From Planctomycetota bacterium (GTDB lineage: Bacteria; Planctomycetota; J058): DNA of 64,000 nt. Positions 23,341 to 33,947 of the stretch are shown piece after piece (the stretch's first letter is position 1; each line of letters starts with the position of its first letter). The notes below the pieces were generated by a model that was not told the origin of the DNA, ran no database searches, and was given only the letters and a program-made list of their open reading frames with translations. The stretch is from contig JAHBXY010000026.1 in assembly GCA_019636275.1 (NCBI GenBank), positions 1-64,000 on the forward strand, written 5' to 3'. The position numbers and the translations under genes are program-made.

Positions 23341-24029
23341 GGCTGTCGCTCGTGATCCTGACCCTCGACGAGCGGCCCGGGCTCGAGGCCACGTTCGACC
23401 GCATCCCGCGCGACGCCGTCGACGAGGTCCTGGCCGTCGACGGGGGCAGCACGGACGGCACGCTCGAGTTCTTCGCCGCCCGCGGCGTCCCCGTGCACGG
23501 GCAGCCGCGCCGCGGCCGCGGCGAGGCCTTCCGCGTGGCCTTCGAGCGGGCCAGCGGCGACGCGCTCCTGTTCTTCAGCCCCGACGGCAACGAGGACCCG
23601 GCCGACATCCCGCGCTTCCGCCCCCTCCTCGAGGCCGGCAACGACCTCGTGATCGCCACGCGCATGGTGGCCGGCGCGCGAAACGAGGAGGACGACCAGC
23701 GCTTGCGCTGGCGCAAGTGGGCGAACAACGCCTTCAACCTGGCGGCCAACGCGGCCTGGAACCGGGGGCAGCCGTTCGTCACCGACGCGATCAACGGCTT
23801 CCGCGCGATCACGCGCGCGGCCTGGACGCGCCTGGCCCCCGACGGCCCCGGCTACACGATCGAGTACCAGACGACGATCCGCGCCCTGAAGCTGGGCCTC
23901 AGGATCGCCGAGTTCCCCACCCACGAGGGCCCGCGCGTCGACGCGCGCGAGGGGTCGCCGAGCGTGCCCACGGGCCTCGCCTTCCTGCGGCTGTTCGCCC
24001 GCGAGCTGCGCGTCGGCCGCCGCTGGTGA
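23337..24029 (+). CDS. GT2 family glycosyltransferase (DPM1/UgtP-like)
   Basis: 230 residues. The N-terminus is a GT-A nucleotide-sugar fold: LSLVILTLDERPGLEATFDRI, VLAVDGGSTDGTLEFF, GRGEAFRVAFERASGDALLFFSPDGNEDPADI. NDLVIATRM and DAINGFRAITRAAW match the polyprenyl-phosphate-mannose-synthase group, as in the C-terminal domain of the upstream fusion protein, so the two may be paralogues. No membrane segment is obvious. It is coupled by GTGA overlaps on both sides. It may load a sugar onto a polyprenyl carrier for the membrane transferase encoded next. Confidence 0.8.
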   Translation: MRLSLVILTLDERPGLEATFDRIPRDAVDEVLAVDGGSTDGTLEFFAARGVPVHGQPRRGRGEAFRVAFERASGDALLFFSPDGNEDPADIPRFRPLLEAGNDLVIATRMVAGARNEEDDQRLRWRKWANNAFNLAANAAWNRGQPFVTDAINGFRAITRAAWTRLAPDGPGYTIEYQTTIRALKLGLRIAEFPTHEGPRVDAREGSPSVPTGLAFLRLFARELRVGRRW

Positions 24030-26128
24030 CCTGGACCCCGAGCAGGGCCCCGAGCAGGGCCGTGGGCAGGCCGAGCCTGGCGCTGGCCGTCGTCGTCGCG
24101 CTGCTGGTGCTCCTCTACCAGCGCGCCGCGGCCGCCGTCCCCTTCTACTTCATGTGGGACATGGACTGGACGACGGCCCTGGACTGCCTCGTGATCCAGG
24201 GCGGCGGCCTGCCGGACCACGTGAACCACACGTCGTTCGGCATGTACCTGGTCCTCGCGTGGACGCACCGCCTGGCGCACGCGGCCGGCCGGGTCTCGTT
24301 CCTGGACCTCACGGACGCCGCGGCCGCCGGCAACCCGCTCGCCGGCGCGGCCGAGCTGACCGACCTCCTCCGGGCGCACTCGCCCCTCGTGCTCGTGGCG
24401 ATCGTGCTCGCGCAGGCGGCCGCCCTGCGCGGGGTCTCGCGCCTCCTCGGCCGCGACCCGCTGCGCGCGTGGCCGCTCCTGGGGCTCGTGGTCCTGCTCC
24501 TCGGCGTGCACGAGGCCGCCCTCTACCAGGCCATGCTCGTGCGCTCGGAGCTCTACAGCCTGCTCTTCTGGAGCCTGGCGCTGGCGGCCGGCGTCGCCGG
24601 GCTGCGGGCCCGGTCGGCGCGCACGAGCGCGCTGCGCCTGGGGCTGTGCGGCGGGCTGCTCGCGCTCGCCTGGATGACGAAGCTCCAGGCGCTCGTGCTC
24701 GTCGCCTGGCTCGTCGTGCTGCTGGCCCTGCTGGCGACGGTCGGGCGGGCGCGGACGCCGCTCCTGCGCCTCGAGCGCGCCGGGGGCCAGCCCCTGGCGC
24801 GGGGCCTCGCGCTGCTGGCGCCGGTCGCCCTCCTGGCTGCGGCCGCCCGGGGCGCCCACGTGCCGCCGGGGGCGGCGGCGTTCGTGGCGCGCTACCAGCC
24901 GAACTCCGCGCTCCTGCTGCTCCTGGGCGCGTTCGCGGCGCCGCTGGCGCTCGCCCTCGCGCGCCGGCGCCTGGTGGCCCTCGAGGCCCTGCTCGTCGGC
25001 GCCGTCGGCGCCGGGCTCTTGCACTTCGCGCTGCACGCCGACCCGCGGACGGGCTGGGCGCACCTGCTCGTCGACGCGAAGATGCTCCTCTACCGCACGA
25101 ACTACCAGACGCTCGAGCACACCGGCCCATGGCTCGTCGTCGACCGCCTCGAGGCCGCGGCCGCCGGCGCCCCCGGGGCGTTCGTCGTGCACGCCGGCCT
25201 CCTGGCGCTCGCGCTGCGCGCCGTGCGCGGCTGGCGCGCCCGCGCCCTCGTGCTCGCGGCCGAGGCCCTGCTCCTGGCGCACGTGGGCCTCGCCACGCGC
25301 GACGTCCTGCGCGACGGGCTGTGGGTCCTCCCGCCGCTCGCGGTCGGGTCGGTCGTCCTGGCCCTGCTCGCGCTCTCCCGCCTGCGCGCGCCGCTCCAGG
25401 CGGCCGGCGTGGCCGCCCTCCTGGCGCTGGCGCTCCTCTCGCAAGCGCGGCAGGCGGCGACGCTCCCCGCGCGGCTGCACGCCCACTACGTCGACTACGG
25501 CTGGCGGATCGCGCCCTGGCTGGGCGGCGTCTACGACGGCGCGCACCGGAGCTACTCGGCCCTCGTCGCGGCCAAGGCGGACCCGGCGGCTCCGGCGCGC
25601 TGGGCGGGCGCCGCGGCGGCGCAGGCGCACCGGTGGGCGGAGACGCGGCGCGACGCGCGGCACGTCCTCGTCAACCAGCCGCACGACCTGCGCGATGTGA
25701 CCGTGGCCGAGGCGGGCTTCCTCCTCCCGCACGACCCCGCGGCGCGCCTGGCGGTCGTGCCCGAGGGGCTGCGGGGGGCCACGGTCGTGCGCCCGCGGGC
25801 CTGGACGCCGACGGCGCGGCGCTTCGACCCCGAGTCGCTGCGCCGCATGCGCCTCTACCCGGAGTGGCACGCGCGGGTGGTGACCGACCCCCCCGCCGTC
25901 CCGCGCCTGGCGCTCCTCGGGCGGCCGGACCTCGACGTGGTCCTGTTCCTCCCCGCCGGCGCGCCCGACCCGGCGGGCCTCGTCGGTGGCCCCGAGCAGG
26001 TCGAGGTCCTCACCCCGGACGGCCCGGTCCTGCTGCGCGCCTTCCGCCTCGACGACCTCGGCTACGGCGAGGTCGACGCCCCCCTGCTCGAGGGCGGCGC
26101 GTTCGTGGTGGTCAAGCGGCGCTTCTGA
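24026..26128 (+). CDS. Polytopic membrane protein, probable GT-C glycosyltransferase
   Basis: 700 residues with about 10-12 hydrophobic segments, the first near residues 18-35 (LALAVVVALLVLLYQRAAAAV). FYFMWDMDWTTALDCLV just after the first segment fits the acidic catalytic loop of GT-C enzymes that use polyprenyl-phosphate sugars. Many Leu/Ala helices follow, and a 250-residue soluble C-terminal domain ends at 26128. Other members of the family are PMT/ArnT-like, but no specific one is recognised. It is the last gene of the operon and coupled to the GT2 gene by GTGA. Substrate unknown. Confidence 0.65.
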   Translation: MTWTPSRAPSRAVGRPSLALAVVVALLVLLYQRAAAAVPFYFMWDMDWTTALDCLVIQGGGLPDHVNHTSFGMYLVLAWTHRLAHAAGRVSFLDLTDAAAAGNPLAGAAELTDLLRAHSPLVLVAIVLAQAAALRGVSRLLGRDPLRAWPLLGLVVLLLGVHEAALYQAMLVRSELYSLLFWSLALAAGVAGLRARSARTSALRLGLCGGLLALAWMTKLQALVLVAWLVVLLALLATVGRARTPLLRLERAGGQPLARGLALLAPVALLAAAARGAHVPPGAAAFVARYQPNSALLLLLGAFAAPLALALARRRLVALEALLVGAVGAGLLHFALHADPRTGWAHLLVDAKMLLYRTNYQTLEHTGPWLVVDRLEAAAAGAPGAFVVHAGLLALALRAVRGWRARALVLAAEALLLAHVGLATRDVLRDGLWVLPPLAVGSVVLALLALSRLRAPLQAAGVAALLALALLSQARQAATLPARLHAHYVDYGWRIAPWLGGVYDGAHRSYSALVAAKADPAAPARWAGAAAAQAHRWAETRRDARHVLVNQPHDLRDVTVAEAGFLLPHDPAARLAVVPEGLRGATVVRPRAWTPTARRFDPESLRRMRLYPEWHARVVTDPPAVPRLALLGRPDLDVVLFLPAGAPDPAGLVGGPEQVEVLTPDGPVLLRAFRLDDLGYGEVDAPLLEGGAFVVVKRRF

Positions 26129-26137
26129 CCCTCGCCG

Positions 26138-27034
26138 TCAGCGGCGCTTCGCGACGACGCCCATGACGTCGCCGAGGTCGAGGCGAAGTGTTGCGCGACG
26201 CGCCGGGCGCCCCAGCGCCCGCAGCGCGGCGGCGAGCGCCCCGGGGACGCCCCCGCGGTGAAGGTATGCGAGCCTGTCGAGGACGTATCCCACCCGGTAG
26301 AAGTGCCCGAGCGAGCGGACGCCGATCGGTTCGAAGCCAGCCCGCTCGAGGAGCAGGCGCAGGTTCCGGGCGTTGAACAGCGCGAGGTGCTGGACCGGGT
26401 CGACGTAGTGCCAGCGCCGACGGAGGAGCCGCGCGACGACGCTTCCCACATCGGGAGTGGACAAGAACAGCAGGCCGCCGGGCCTGAGCACGGTCGCGAG
26501 CGCCTCGAGCGCCTCCCCGGGCCGCGGGACGTGCTCGATCACGTCCCAGAGCGTGACCGCGTCGTGTGCCCGGCCAACCTCGGTCGGGATCGCATAGACG
26601 GAGCCCACGTGGTTCTCCACGGCGAAGCGACGCCGGCTCCACTCCACCGCCGCTCCGCTGAGCTCGAGCCCCACCGCCTGATACACGGACCTGGCGACGC
26701 TCAGGAAGTGACCGAAGTTGGCCCCGACGTCGAGGAGGCGCGCCCCCGGGGGCACGTGGGCCTGCACCCACGCCAGCTTCTCCTGGCACGAGCGCGTGTT
26801 CGTCTCGTCGAGGTAGTACTGCTCGTTGCCGTCCTCGAGGAACACCGGACGATCGCCCTCGTAGATCGTCGCCCCCTGCTCGTCGAGGAGGAGACCCGCA
26901 GGCACCCAGATGAGGCCGCACGCCTCGCAGCGGACCAGGTCGCGCTCCGCCCGCCGCGCCCAGTGGCGCCCGACCTCGCCGCACGCGAGGCACCTCGCCA
27001 CGGGCGTCTCGGACGCGGGCTCCACCTCCTTCAC
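26138..27034 (-). CDS. SAM-dependent methyltransferase with N-terminal zinc ribbon
   Basis: 298 residues. The N-terminal CLACG (residues 15-19) and CEACG (36-40) form a zinc ribbon, as in many Methyltransf_23 proteins linked to glycan loci. The SAM site is LLDVGANFGHFL, followed by VGLELSGAAVEWSRRR, AVTLWDVIEHVPRPGEAL and LRPGGLLFLSTPD. It probably methylates a sugar or small acceptor in the cytoplasm. GTG 27034 overlaps the pdxJ stop (GTGA), so it belongs to the ftsH-pdxJ transcript, while its 3' end converges with the glycan operon 9 bases away. Confidence 0.75.
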   Translation of the reverse strand: MKEVEPASETPVARCLACGEVGRHWARRAERDLVRCEACGLIWVPAGLLLDEQGATIYEGDRPVFLEDGNEQYYLDETNTRSCQEKLAWVQAHVPPGARLLDVGANFGHFLSVARSVYQAVGLELSGAAVEWSRRRFAVENHVGSVYAIPTEVGRAHDAVTLWDVIEHVPRPGEALEALATVLRPGGLLFLSTPDVGSVVARLLRRRWHYVDPVQHLALFNARNLRLLLERAGFEPIGVRSLGHFYRVGYVLDRLAYLHRGGVPGALAAALRALGRPARRATLRLDLGDVMGVVAKRR

Positions 27035-27740
27035 GCGAGCAGCCGCTTCATCTCCCGCACCGCCTCGCGCAGGCCCACGTAGACCGCCCGGCTGACGATC
27101 GAGTGGCCGATGTTCATCTCGGCCACGTGCGGCAGGTCGCGCACCTGGAGGACGTTCCGGTAGTCGAGGCCGTGGCCGAGCGCGAGGTGCAGGCCCAGGT
27201 CGTGGGCCCGGGCGCCGGCGCGCCGCAGCCGCTCGACCTCGTGCGCCACCTCGTCGGGCCGGCGGGCGAGGGCGAACTGGCCCGTGTGCAGCTCGACGTG
27301 CGTCGCGCCGCTCTCGCGGGCGGCCTCGACCTGCGCCGGCTCGGGGTCGATGAACAGCGACACGGCGACGCGCGCCGCCGTGAAGCGCGCGGTCGCCGCC
27401 CGCACGGCGGCCAGGCCGCTCACGACGTCCAGGCCGCCCTCGGTCGTGACCTCCTCGCGCCGCTCGGGGACGAGCGTCACCTGCTCGGGGCGCACGTCGA
27501 GGGCGATCGCGATCACCTCGTCGCTGACCGCCAGCTCGAGGTTGAGCGGGGTCTGGACGGTCTGGCGCAGGAGCCGCAGGTCGCGGTCCTGGATGTGCCG
27601 CCGGTCCTCGCGCAGGTGCACGGTGATCTGATCGGCGCCGCCCAGCTCGGCCTCGTGCGCGGCCGTGACGGGGTCGGGCTCGCGCCCGCCGCGCGCCTGG
27701 CGGATCGTCGCCACGTGGTCGACGTTGACGCCGAGCCGGA

Positions 27741-27744
<4 letters not shown>
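27031..27744 (-). CDS. pdxJ: Pyridoxine 5'-phosphate synthase
   Basis: 237 residues, full length. PdxJ signatures: LGVNVDHVATIRQARGG, DQITVHLREDRRHIQDRD, TPLNLELA, VTLVPERREEVTTEGGLDV, SLFIDP, VELHTGQFA and AEMNIGHSIVSRA. It condenses 3-amino-1-hydroxyacetone 1-phosphate with deoxyxylulose 5-phosphate to form PNP in the de novo vitamin B6 pathway; the product is of interest here because the glycan locus includes a PLP-dependent enzyme. GTG 27744 overlaps the ftsH stop (GTGA). Confidence 0.95.
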
Positions 27745-29804
<2,060 letters not shown>

Positions 29805-29846
29805 CGCCCCCGCCTTTGCTCGTGCTCGCGCGCCTGTGCCGTGCGC

Positions 29847-29890
29847 CGATCGTCAGCTCGATCGTCGCCTCGATCGTCAGCTCGATCTGG
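29847..29890. repeat. CGATCGTC repeats in the ftsH leader
   Basis: CGATCGTCAGCTCGATC occurs at 29847-29863 and, as far as 29887, again from 29871, with another CGATCGTC between them. It lies in the transcribed leader of ftsH, 45-85 bases before the start codon. It could be an operator or an RNA element; nothing further can be said. Confidence 0.5.
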
Positions 29891-29949
29891 GGCCCGGCGC
29901 GCGCACGCGAAGTGGTCGAGAGCGCGCCGGGGCGCGCTCGCGCGGACAG

Positions 29950-29978
29950 ATGCTAGGCCGCACGTGCAGGAGTGTCAA
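29950..29978 (-). promoter_or_regulatory. Sigma-70 promoter of ftsH
   Basis: On the minus strand: TTGACA (29978-29973), 17-bp spacer, TAGCAT (29955-29950). This leaves a leader of about 138 bases before TTG 29804. Confidence 0.7.
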
Positions 29979-30020
29979 CGTTAGCGACCTGGACGGGCGG
30001 CGGCGCCGGGAACCGATCGG

Positions 30021-30049
30021 TTGCCGTTTAGGAGCGGCGCCGGTAACCT
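30021..30049 (+). promoter_or_regulatory. Putative promoter of the CorC-like gene
   Basis: TTGCCG (30021-30026), 17-bp spacer, TAACCT (30044-30049). The start would fall about 10 bases before ATG 30066, too close for a ribosome-binding site, and none is visible, so the mRNA may be nearly leaderless. Confidence 0.45.
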
Positions 30050-30065
30050 GGCTGATGTCCGATTC

Positions 30066-31349
30066 ATGAACGACCCTTACCCATCAGCGATCGCGGCGGC
30101 CGCCGCTTTCACAGTCACCTGCTACCTGTCGCTGGTCCTCGGCGCCCTGCGCTCGTACTCCCTGGCGCGGTTCGAGGAGCTCCTGCCGGACGACAAGGCG
30201 CGGCTGGCGCGGCTCCGGACGCTCCTCGAGGACGAGGACCAGCTCGTCCTCGCCGTCACGGCGCTGCGCGGGATCGCCACGACGCTGGGCCTCGTGGCCC
30301 TGACGGCCACGGTCGTCGCGGCGGCCGGCGGCGGGCTCGTCGCGTGGGCCGAGGCGGTGGGCCTAGGCGTGGTCGTGTTCGTGGCCTTCGGGCACCTCGT
30401 CCCGCACGCGATCGGCGAGCGCCGCGCCGAGCCGGTGATCATCCGCTGCCTGCCGTCGGTCGACGCCATGCGCCTGGTCGCGACGCCGCTGCTGTGGGTC
30501 TTCACGGCGCTGAACCGCCTGGCCCTGCGCGCGGCCAACGTCGACGAGGAGGACGAGGCCGAGGAGATCAAGGACGAGATCCTCTCGGCCGCGCTCGCCG
30601 GCGAGAACGAGGGGGTCATCGACGAGCAGACGAAGGACGTCATCAAGAACCTGATCGAGTTCCGCGACGTCTCGGTGGGCGAGGTCATGACGCCGCGGCC
30701 GGACATCGTGGCCGTCGACGCCGGCGAGGACGTCGAGGTCGTGCTCAAGAAGGCGCTCGAGCACCAGTTCTCGCGCCTGCCCGTCGTCGACCGCAGCCTC
30801 GACCGCGTGATCGGGATCGTCATGGTCAAGGACCTGTTCCGCGCCGCGCTGGAGCGGCGCCCGGTCGACCTGCGGAGTCTCTCGCGGCCGCCCATGTTCG
30901 TCCCGGAGACGAAGAAGGTCGCCGACCTGCTGAAGGAGCTCCGCGGGCGCAAGACGCACATGGCCATGGTGGCCGACGAGTACGGCGGCACGGCGGGCCT
31001 GGTGACGATCGAGGACTGCATCGAGGAGATCATCGGCGAGATCGAGGACGAGCACGACACGGACGAGCGGCCGCCGATCCGCCGCGTGTCCGAGGTCGAG
31101 GCCGACCTCGACGCCAAGGTCCCGATCGACGAGGTCAACGAGGAGCTGGGCACGAAGATCCCCGAGGAGGAGGAGGTCGAGACGATCGGCGGGTTCATCA
31201 CCATGCGCCTGGGCAAGATCCCGGTGAAGGGCGACAAGGTGGCGCTCAACGGCTACCTGTTCACGGTGACCGACGCCGACGAGCGCCGGGTGCGCCGCGT
31301 GCACCTGCGCATGAACGTCCCCGCCGTCGCCGTCGCGCCGCCGTCGTGA
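30066..31349 (+). CDS. CNNM/HlyC-CorC family transporter-like protein with CBS pair
   Basis: 427 residues. N-terminal CNNM (DUF21-like) membrane domain with four hydrophobic segments (residues about 5-25, 75-100, 103-125 and 140-160). A CBS pair (about 205-325) includes VGEVMTPRPDIVAVD, FSRLPVVDRSLDRVIGIVMVKDL and MAMVADEYGGTAGLVTIEDCIEEIIGEIEDEHD, the hallmark of this family. The C-terminal CorC/HlyC domain (IDEVNEELGTKIPEEEEVET) completes it. Bacterial members are linked to Mg2+/Co2+ efflux. Its stop overlaps the GTG of the dehydrogenase gene. Confidence 0.9.
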   Translation: MNDPYPSAIAAAAAFTVTCYLSLVLGALRSYSLARFEELLPDDKARLARLRTLLEDEDQLVLAVTALRGIATTLGLVALTATVVAAAGGGLVAWAEAVGLGVVVFVAFGHLVPHAIGERRAEPVIIRCLPSVDAMRLVATPLLWVFTALNRLALRAANVDEEDEAEEIKDEILSAALAGENEGVIDEQTKDVIKNLIEFRDVSVGEVMTPRPDIVAVDAGEDVEVVLKKALEHQFSRLPVVDRSLDRVIGIVMVKDLFRAALERRPVDLRSLSRPPMFVPETKKVADLLKELRGRKTHMAMVADEYGGTAGLVTIEDCIEEIIGEIEDEHDTDERPPIRRVSEVEADLDAKVPIDEVNEELGTKIPEEEEVETIGGFITMRLGKIPVKGDKVALNGYLFTVTDADERRVRRVHLRMNVPAVAVAPPS

Positions 31350-32296
31350 GCCGGGTCGCCGTCGCCTCGCACCCCTTCGGCGAGGGGGACGACGCGCCCC
31401 TGCGCCTCCTGCGCGAGGCCGGCGCCGACCTGGCGCTCAACCCGCGCCGCCGAAAGCTCAAGGCCGACGAGCTGGTCGAGCTCCTCGCGGGGGCCGGCGC
31501 CGTCGTCGCCGGGACCGAGGTCTACGACGCCGCCGTCCTCGCCCGGGCCCCGGACCTGCGGCTGATCGCCCGCACGGGCGTCGGCCTCGACAACGTCGAC
31601 CTCGAGGCCTGCCGCGCGCGCGGCGTCGCCGTCACCTGGACCCCCGAGGCGCCGAGCGACTCCGCCGCCGAGCTCGCCGTGGGCCTCCTCCTGGCGCTCG
31701 CCCGGCACGTCCCCGCCGCCGACCGCCTCCTGCGCCAGGGTGCGTGGGACCGCAAGGTCGGTGTGCTCCTGCGCGACCGCACGGTCGGCATCGTCGGCCT
31801 GGGCCGCATCGGCGTCCGCGTCGCCCGCCTCCTGCGGCCGTTCGGCTGCCGGCTGCTCGCGACCGACATCGACCCGGCGGTCGCCCCGCGCGCGGCCGAT
31901 CTGGGCGTGACGCTCGTGCCGCTCGACGAGCTGCTCTCGACGAGCGACGCGGTCACCCTGCACGTGCCCCTGACGCCCGCGACGCGCGGGCTGATCGACG
32001 CGAGGGCGCTCGAGCTCCTGCGGCCCGGCGCCCTGCTCGTGAACACCGCCCGCGGCGAGGTGGTCGACGAGGCCGCCCTGCTCGCCGCCCTCGAGGCCGG
32101 GCGCCTCGGCGGCGCGGCGCTCGACGTGTTCGCCGACGAGCCCTACCAGGGCCCGCTGGCGGGCCGCGACGACGTCGTCCTCACCTGCCACATGGGCTCG
32201 TGCACGCGCGAGGGGCGCCTCGCCATGGAGCTGGGCGCCGCGCGGTCGGTGGCGGCGTGGCTCAGGGGCGAGCCGGCGGGGGAGCGGGTGGTGTGA
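31346..32296 (+). CDS. D-isomer-specific 2-hydroxyacid dehydrogenase
   Basis: 316 residues. The NAD motif is GIVGLGRIGVRVARLL, followed by TDIDP; the catalytic Arg/Glu/His set is visible in ARTGVGLDNVD, VNTARGEVVDEAALL and HMGSCTREGRLAME. Closest in style to phosphoglycerate-dehydrogenase-like enzymes, but without the regulatory ACT domain of long SerA. It oxidises or reduces a 2-hydroxyacid with NAD; the substrate is unknown. Coupled by GTGA to the CorC-like gene. Its 3' end overlaps the convergent membrane-protein gene by 35 bases. Confidence 0.85.
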   Translation: MSRVAVASHPFGEGDDAPLRLLREAGADLALNPRRRKLKADELVELLAGAGAVVAGTEVYDAAVLARAPDLRLIARTGVGLDNVDLEACRARGVAVTWTPEAPSDSAAELAVGLLLALARHVPAADRLLRQGAWDRKVGVLLRDRTVGIVGLGRIGVRVARLLRPFGCRLLATDIDPAVAPRAADLGVTLVPLDELLSTSDAVTLHVPLTPATRGLIDARALELLRPGALLVNTARGEVVDEAALLAALEAGRLGGAALDVFADEPYQGPLAGRDDVVLTCHMGSCTREGRLAMELGAARSVAAWLRGEPAGERVV

Positions 32297-33947
32297 CGAC
32301 GGCCGCGCGCTGACACCCGAGCCGGAGACGGTCGAGGCTGCCGGTCAGCACCACCAGCCCGACGAACACGAGGAAGAACGCGAGGAAGCCGTGATACGCG
32401 ACGGAGTGCGTCGACACGATCAGCGCGGCCTCGAGGTAGCACAGGGCGGCCGTCAGCCCGAGCGCGCCGAGCAGCTCGCTCCCCCCGCGGGGGAGCAGCC
32501 CGGCGCGCGCGCTCGACCAGGCCGCGGCGATCACGACCGCGGCCAGGAGGGCGAACAGGAGGCCGTGCCGGACCCACAGGACCGGGAGCGTCCCCGTCCG
32601 GACGAAGAAGCTCCCGACGCTCAGGTCCCGGAAGGCGCCGCGGCAGTGCGCGCGCGTCGCGGCCCCCGCGGTGCCGAGCTTGGCGGCGTAGGTGCGCACC
32701 ATGTCCCACGTCCGCTCGCGCCACAGCCGCCGGTAGTAGGAGAACAGCGCGGCCTCGTAGCCCGGGCGGAGGTAGCGCGCGGCGGGGTCCTCGCGCCGCG
32801 CGATCACGATCCCTCGGAAGTCGTCCCACGCGATCCCCTCGCTCCGGGCGAGGTCGTTGGGCGGCAGCGCCAGGCTGAGCACGAGAGGGTGGGCCACGAC
32901 GTGGTGGTGCGCGTTCAGCTCCGAGCGCACCTCCCGCGCCGGGCGGAAGGCCACCCGGTCGAGCGCGAGGCCGCCGAGCGCCACGCCGAGCCCCCACGCG
33001 ACTGCGGCGGCGAGCCGGCGCCGCCGGCTCGCTCCTCCCGTCCAGGCCCGGAGGTCGAGCGCGGCGCTGACCAGGACCCACGCGAGCAGGGCCAGCACGA
33101 TCGGCGCGTAGCTCGTGCGCAGGTTGATCACGAAGGTCGCCCAGACGCCGCACGCGACCGCCCACGCGGCGCCGACGGGCCCACGACGCCAGGCCCGCGC
33201 GCCGATGAGGAGTGACGCGCCGCCGGCCGTCGCGAGCAAGGCCGGCAGCAGCCCCGCATAGAGCGCGACCAGCGACGGCTCGGCGATGGACTCTGCCAGG
33301 AGACGCGTCGCGGCGAACAGCGACGCGAGCACGAGCAGCGGGCTCGCGCCGCCGCGCGCGAGCGCCAGCGCGAACAGCCACAGCCAGCCGAGCCTGAGGG
33401 CGTGGAGGCCGGCGAGGGCGTCCTGCAGGGTCGAGCCGGGCCGCGCGCGGAGGAGGAGCTCGACCAACCATGTGATCGCGCTCTCGTTGTGCGCGTAGGG
33501 GACGAGCCCCGCCGCGTGACGCTCCAGCGAGCCGGCCGTGGCGGCGGGCAGCTCCAGGAGCGGGCCCGTCGGGAGGCCGAGGCGGAGGCGTTCGTTCAGG
33601 CTGCCGGACAGCAACGGCCAGGTGTCCTCGAAGGTCAGCGTCGGGTCGTCCCCCGCCTCGAGCCAGCGGCAGACGCGCTCGTCGACGTGCGAGGCCCGGC
33701 CGAGGGCGACGCGGTTGATGGCGACCTCCAGGCTGATCGCGGCGTGCATCGACCAGCGATCGAGCGCCGTCGGGGCGGCGCGGGCGGCCGGGGTGAGGAG
33801 GAGAGCGATGCCCAGCGCGGTCGAAGCGATGACCGCCGCCATCCCCCGACCGAGCGGGCCCTCGCCGGCGGCGGGGAAGCGGAGGAGCCCGCGCAGGACG
33901 GCAGCGAGGCGGCGACGAGCGCGTGCGGTGGCCGGACGCCGCCTCAT
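32262..33947 (-). CDS. Polytopic membrane protein of the glycan locus
   Basis: 561 residues with about 9-11 hydrophobic segments (for example MAAVIASTALGIALLLTP, then GLLPALLATAGGASLLIG and GLLFALLAAVVIAAA). The N-terminus is arginine-rich. A soluble stretch (residues about 330-430, with YLRPGYEAALFSYYRRLWRE) lies between helices. No family is recognised; it could be a GT-C enzyme or another glycan membrane protein. Last gene of the minus-strand run, its ATG overlapping the stop of the asparagine-synthase-like gene (ATGA). Confidence 0.6.
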   Translation of the reverse strand: MRRRPATARARRRLAAVLRGLLRFPAAGEGPLGRGMAAVIASTALGIALLLTPAARAAPTALDRWSMHAAISLEVAINRVALGRASHVDERVCRWLEAGDDPTLTFEDTWPLLSGSLNERLRLGLPTGPLLELPAATAGSLERHAAGLVPYAHNESAITWLVELLLRARPGSTLQDALAGLHALRLGWLWLFALALARGGASPLLVLASLFAATRLLAESIAEPSLVALYAGLLPALLATAGGASLLIGARAWRRGPVGAAWAVACGVWATFVINLRTSYAPIVLALLAWVLVSAALDLRAWTGGASRRRRLAAAVAWGLGVALGGLALDRVAFRPAREVRSELNAHHHVVAHPLVLSLALPPNDLARSEGIAWDDFRGIVIARREDPAARYLRPGYEAALFSYYRRLWRERTWDMVRTYAAKLGTAGAATRAHCRGAFRDLSVGSFFVRTGTLPVLWVRHGLLFALLAAVVIAAAWSSARAGLLPRGGSELLGALGLTAALCYLEAALIVSTHSVAYHGFLAFFLVFVGLVVLTGSLDRLRLGCQRAAVVTPPAPPPARP

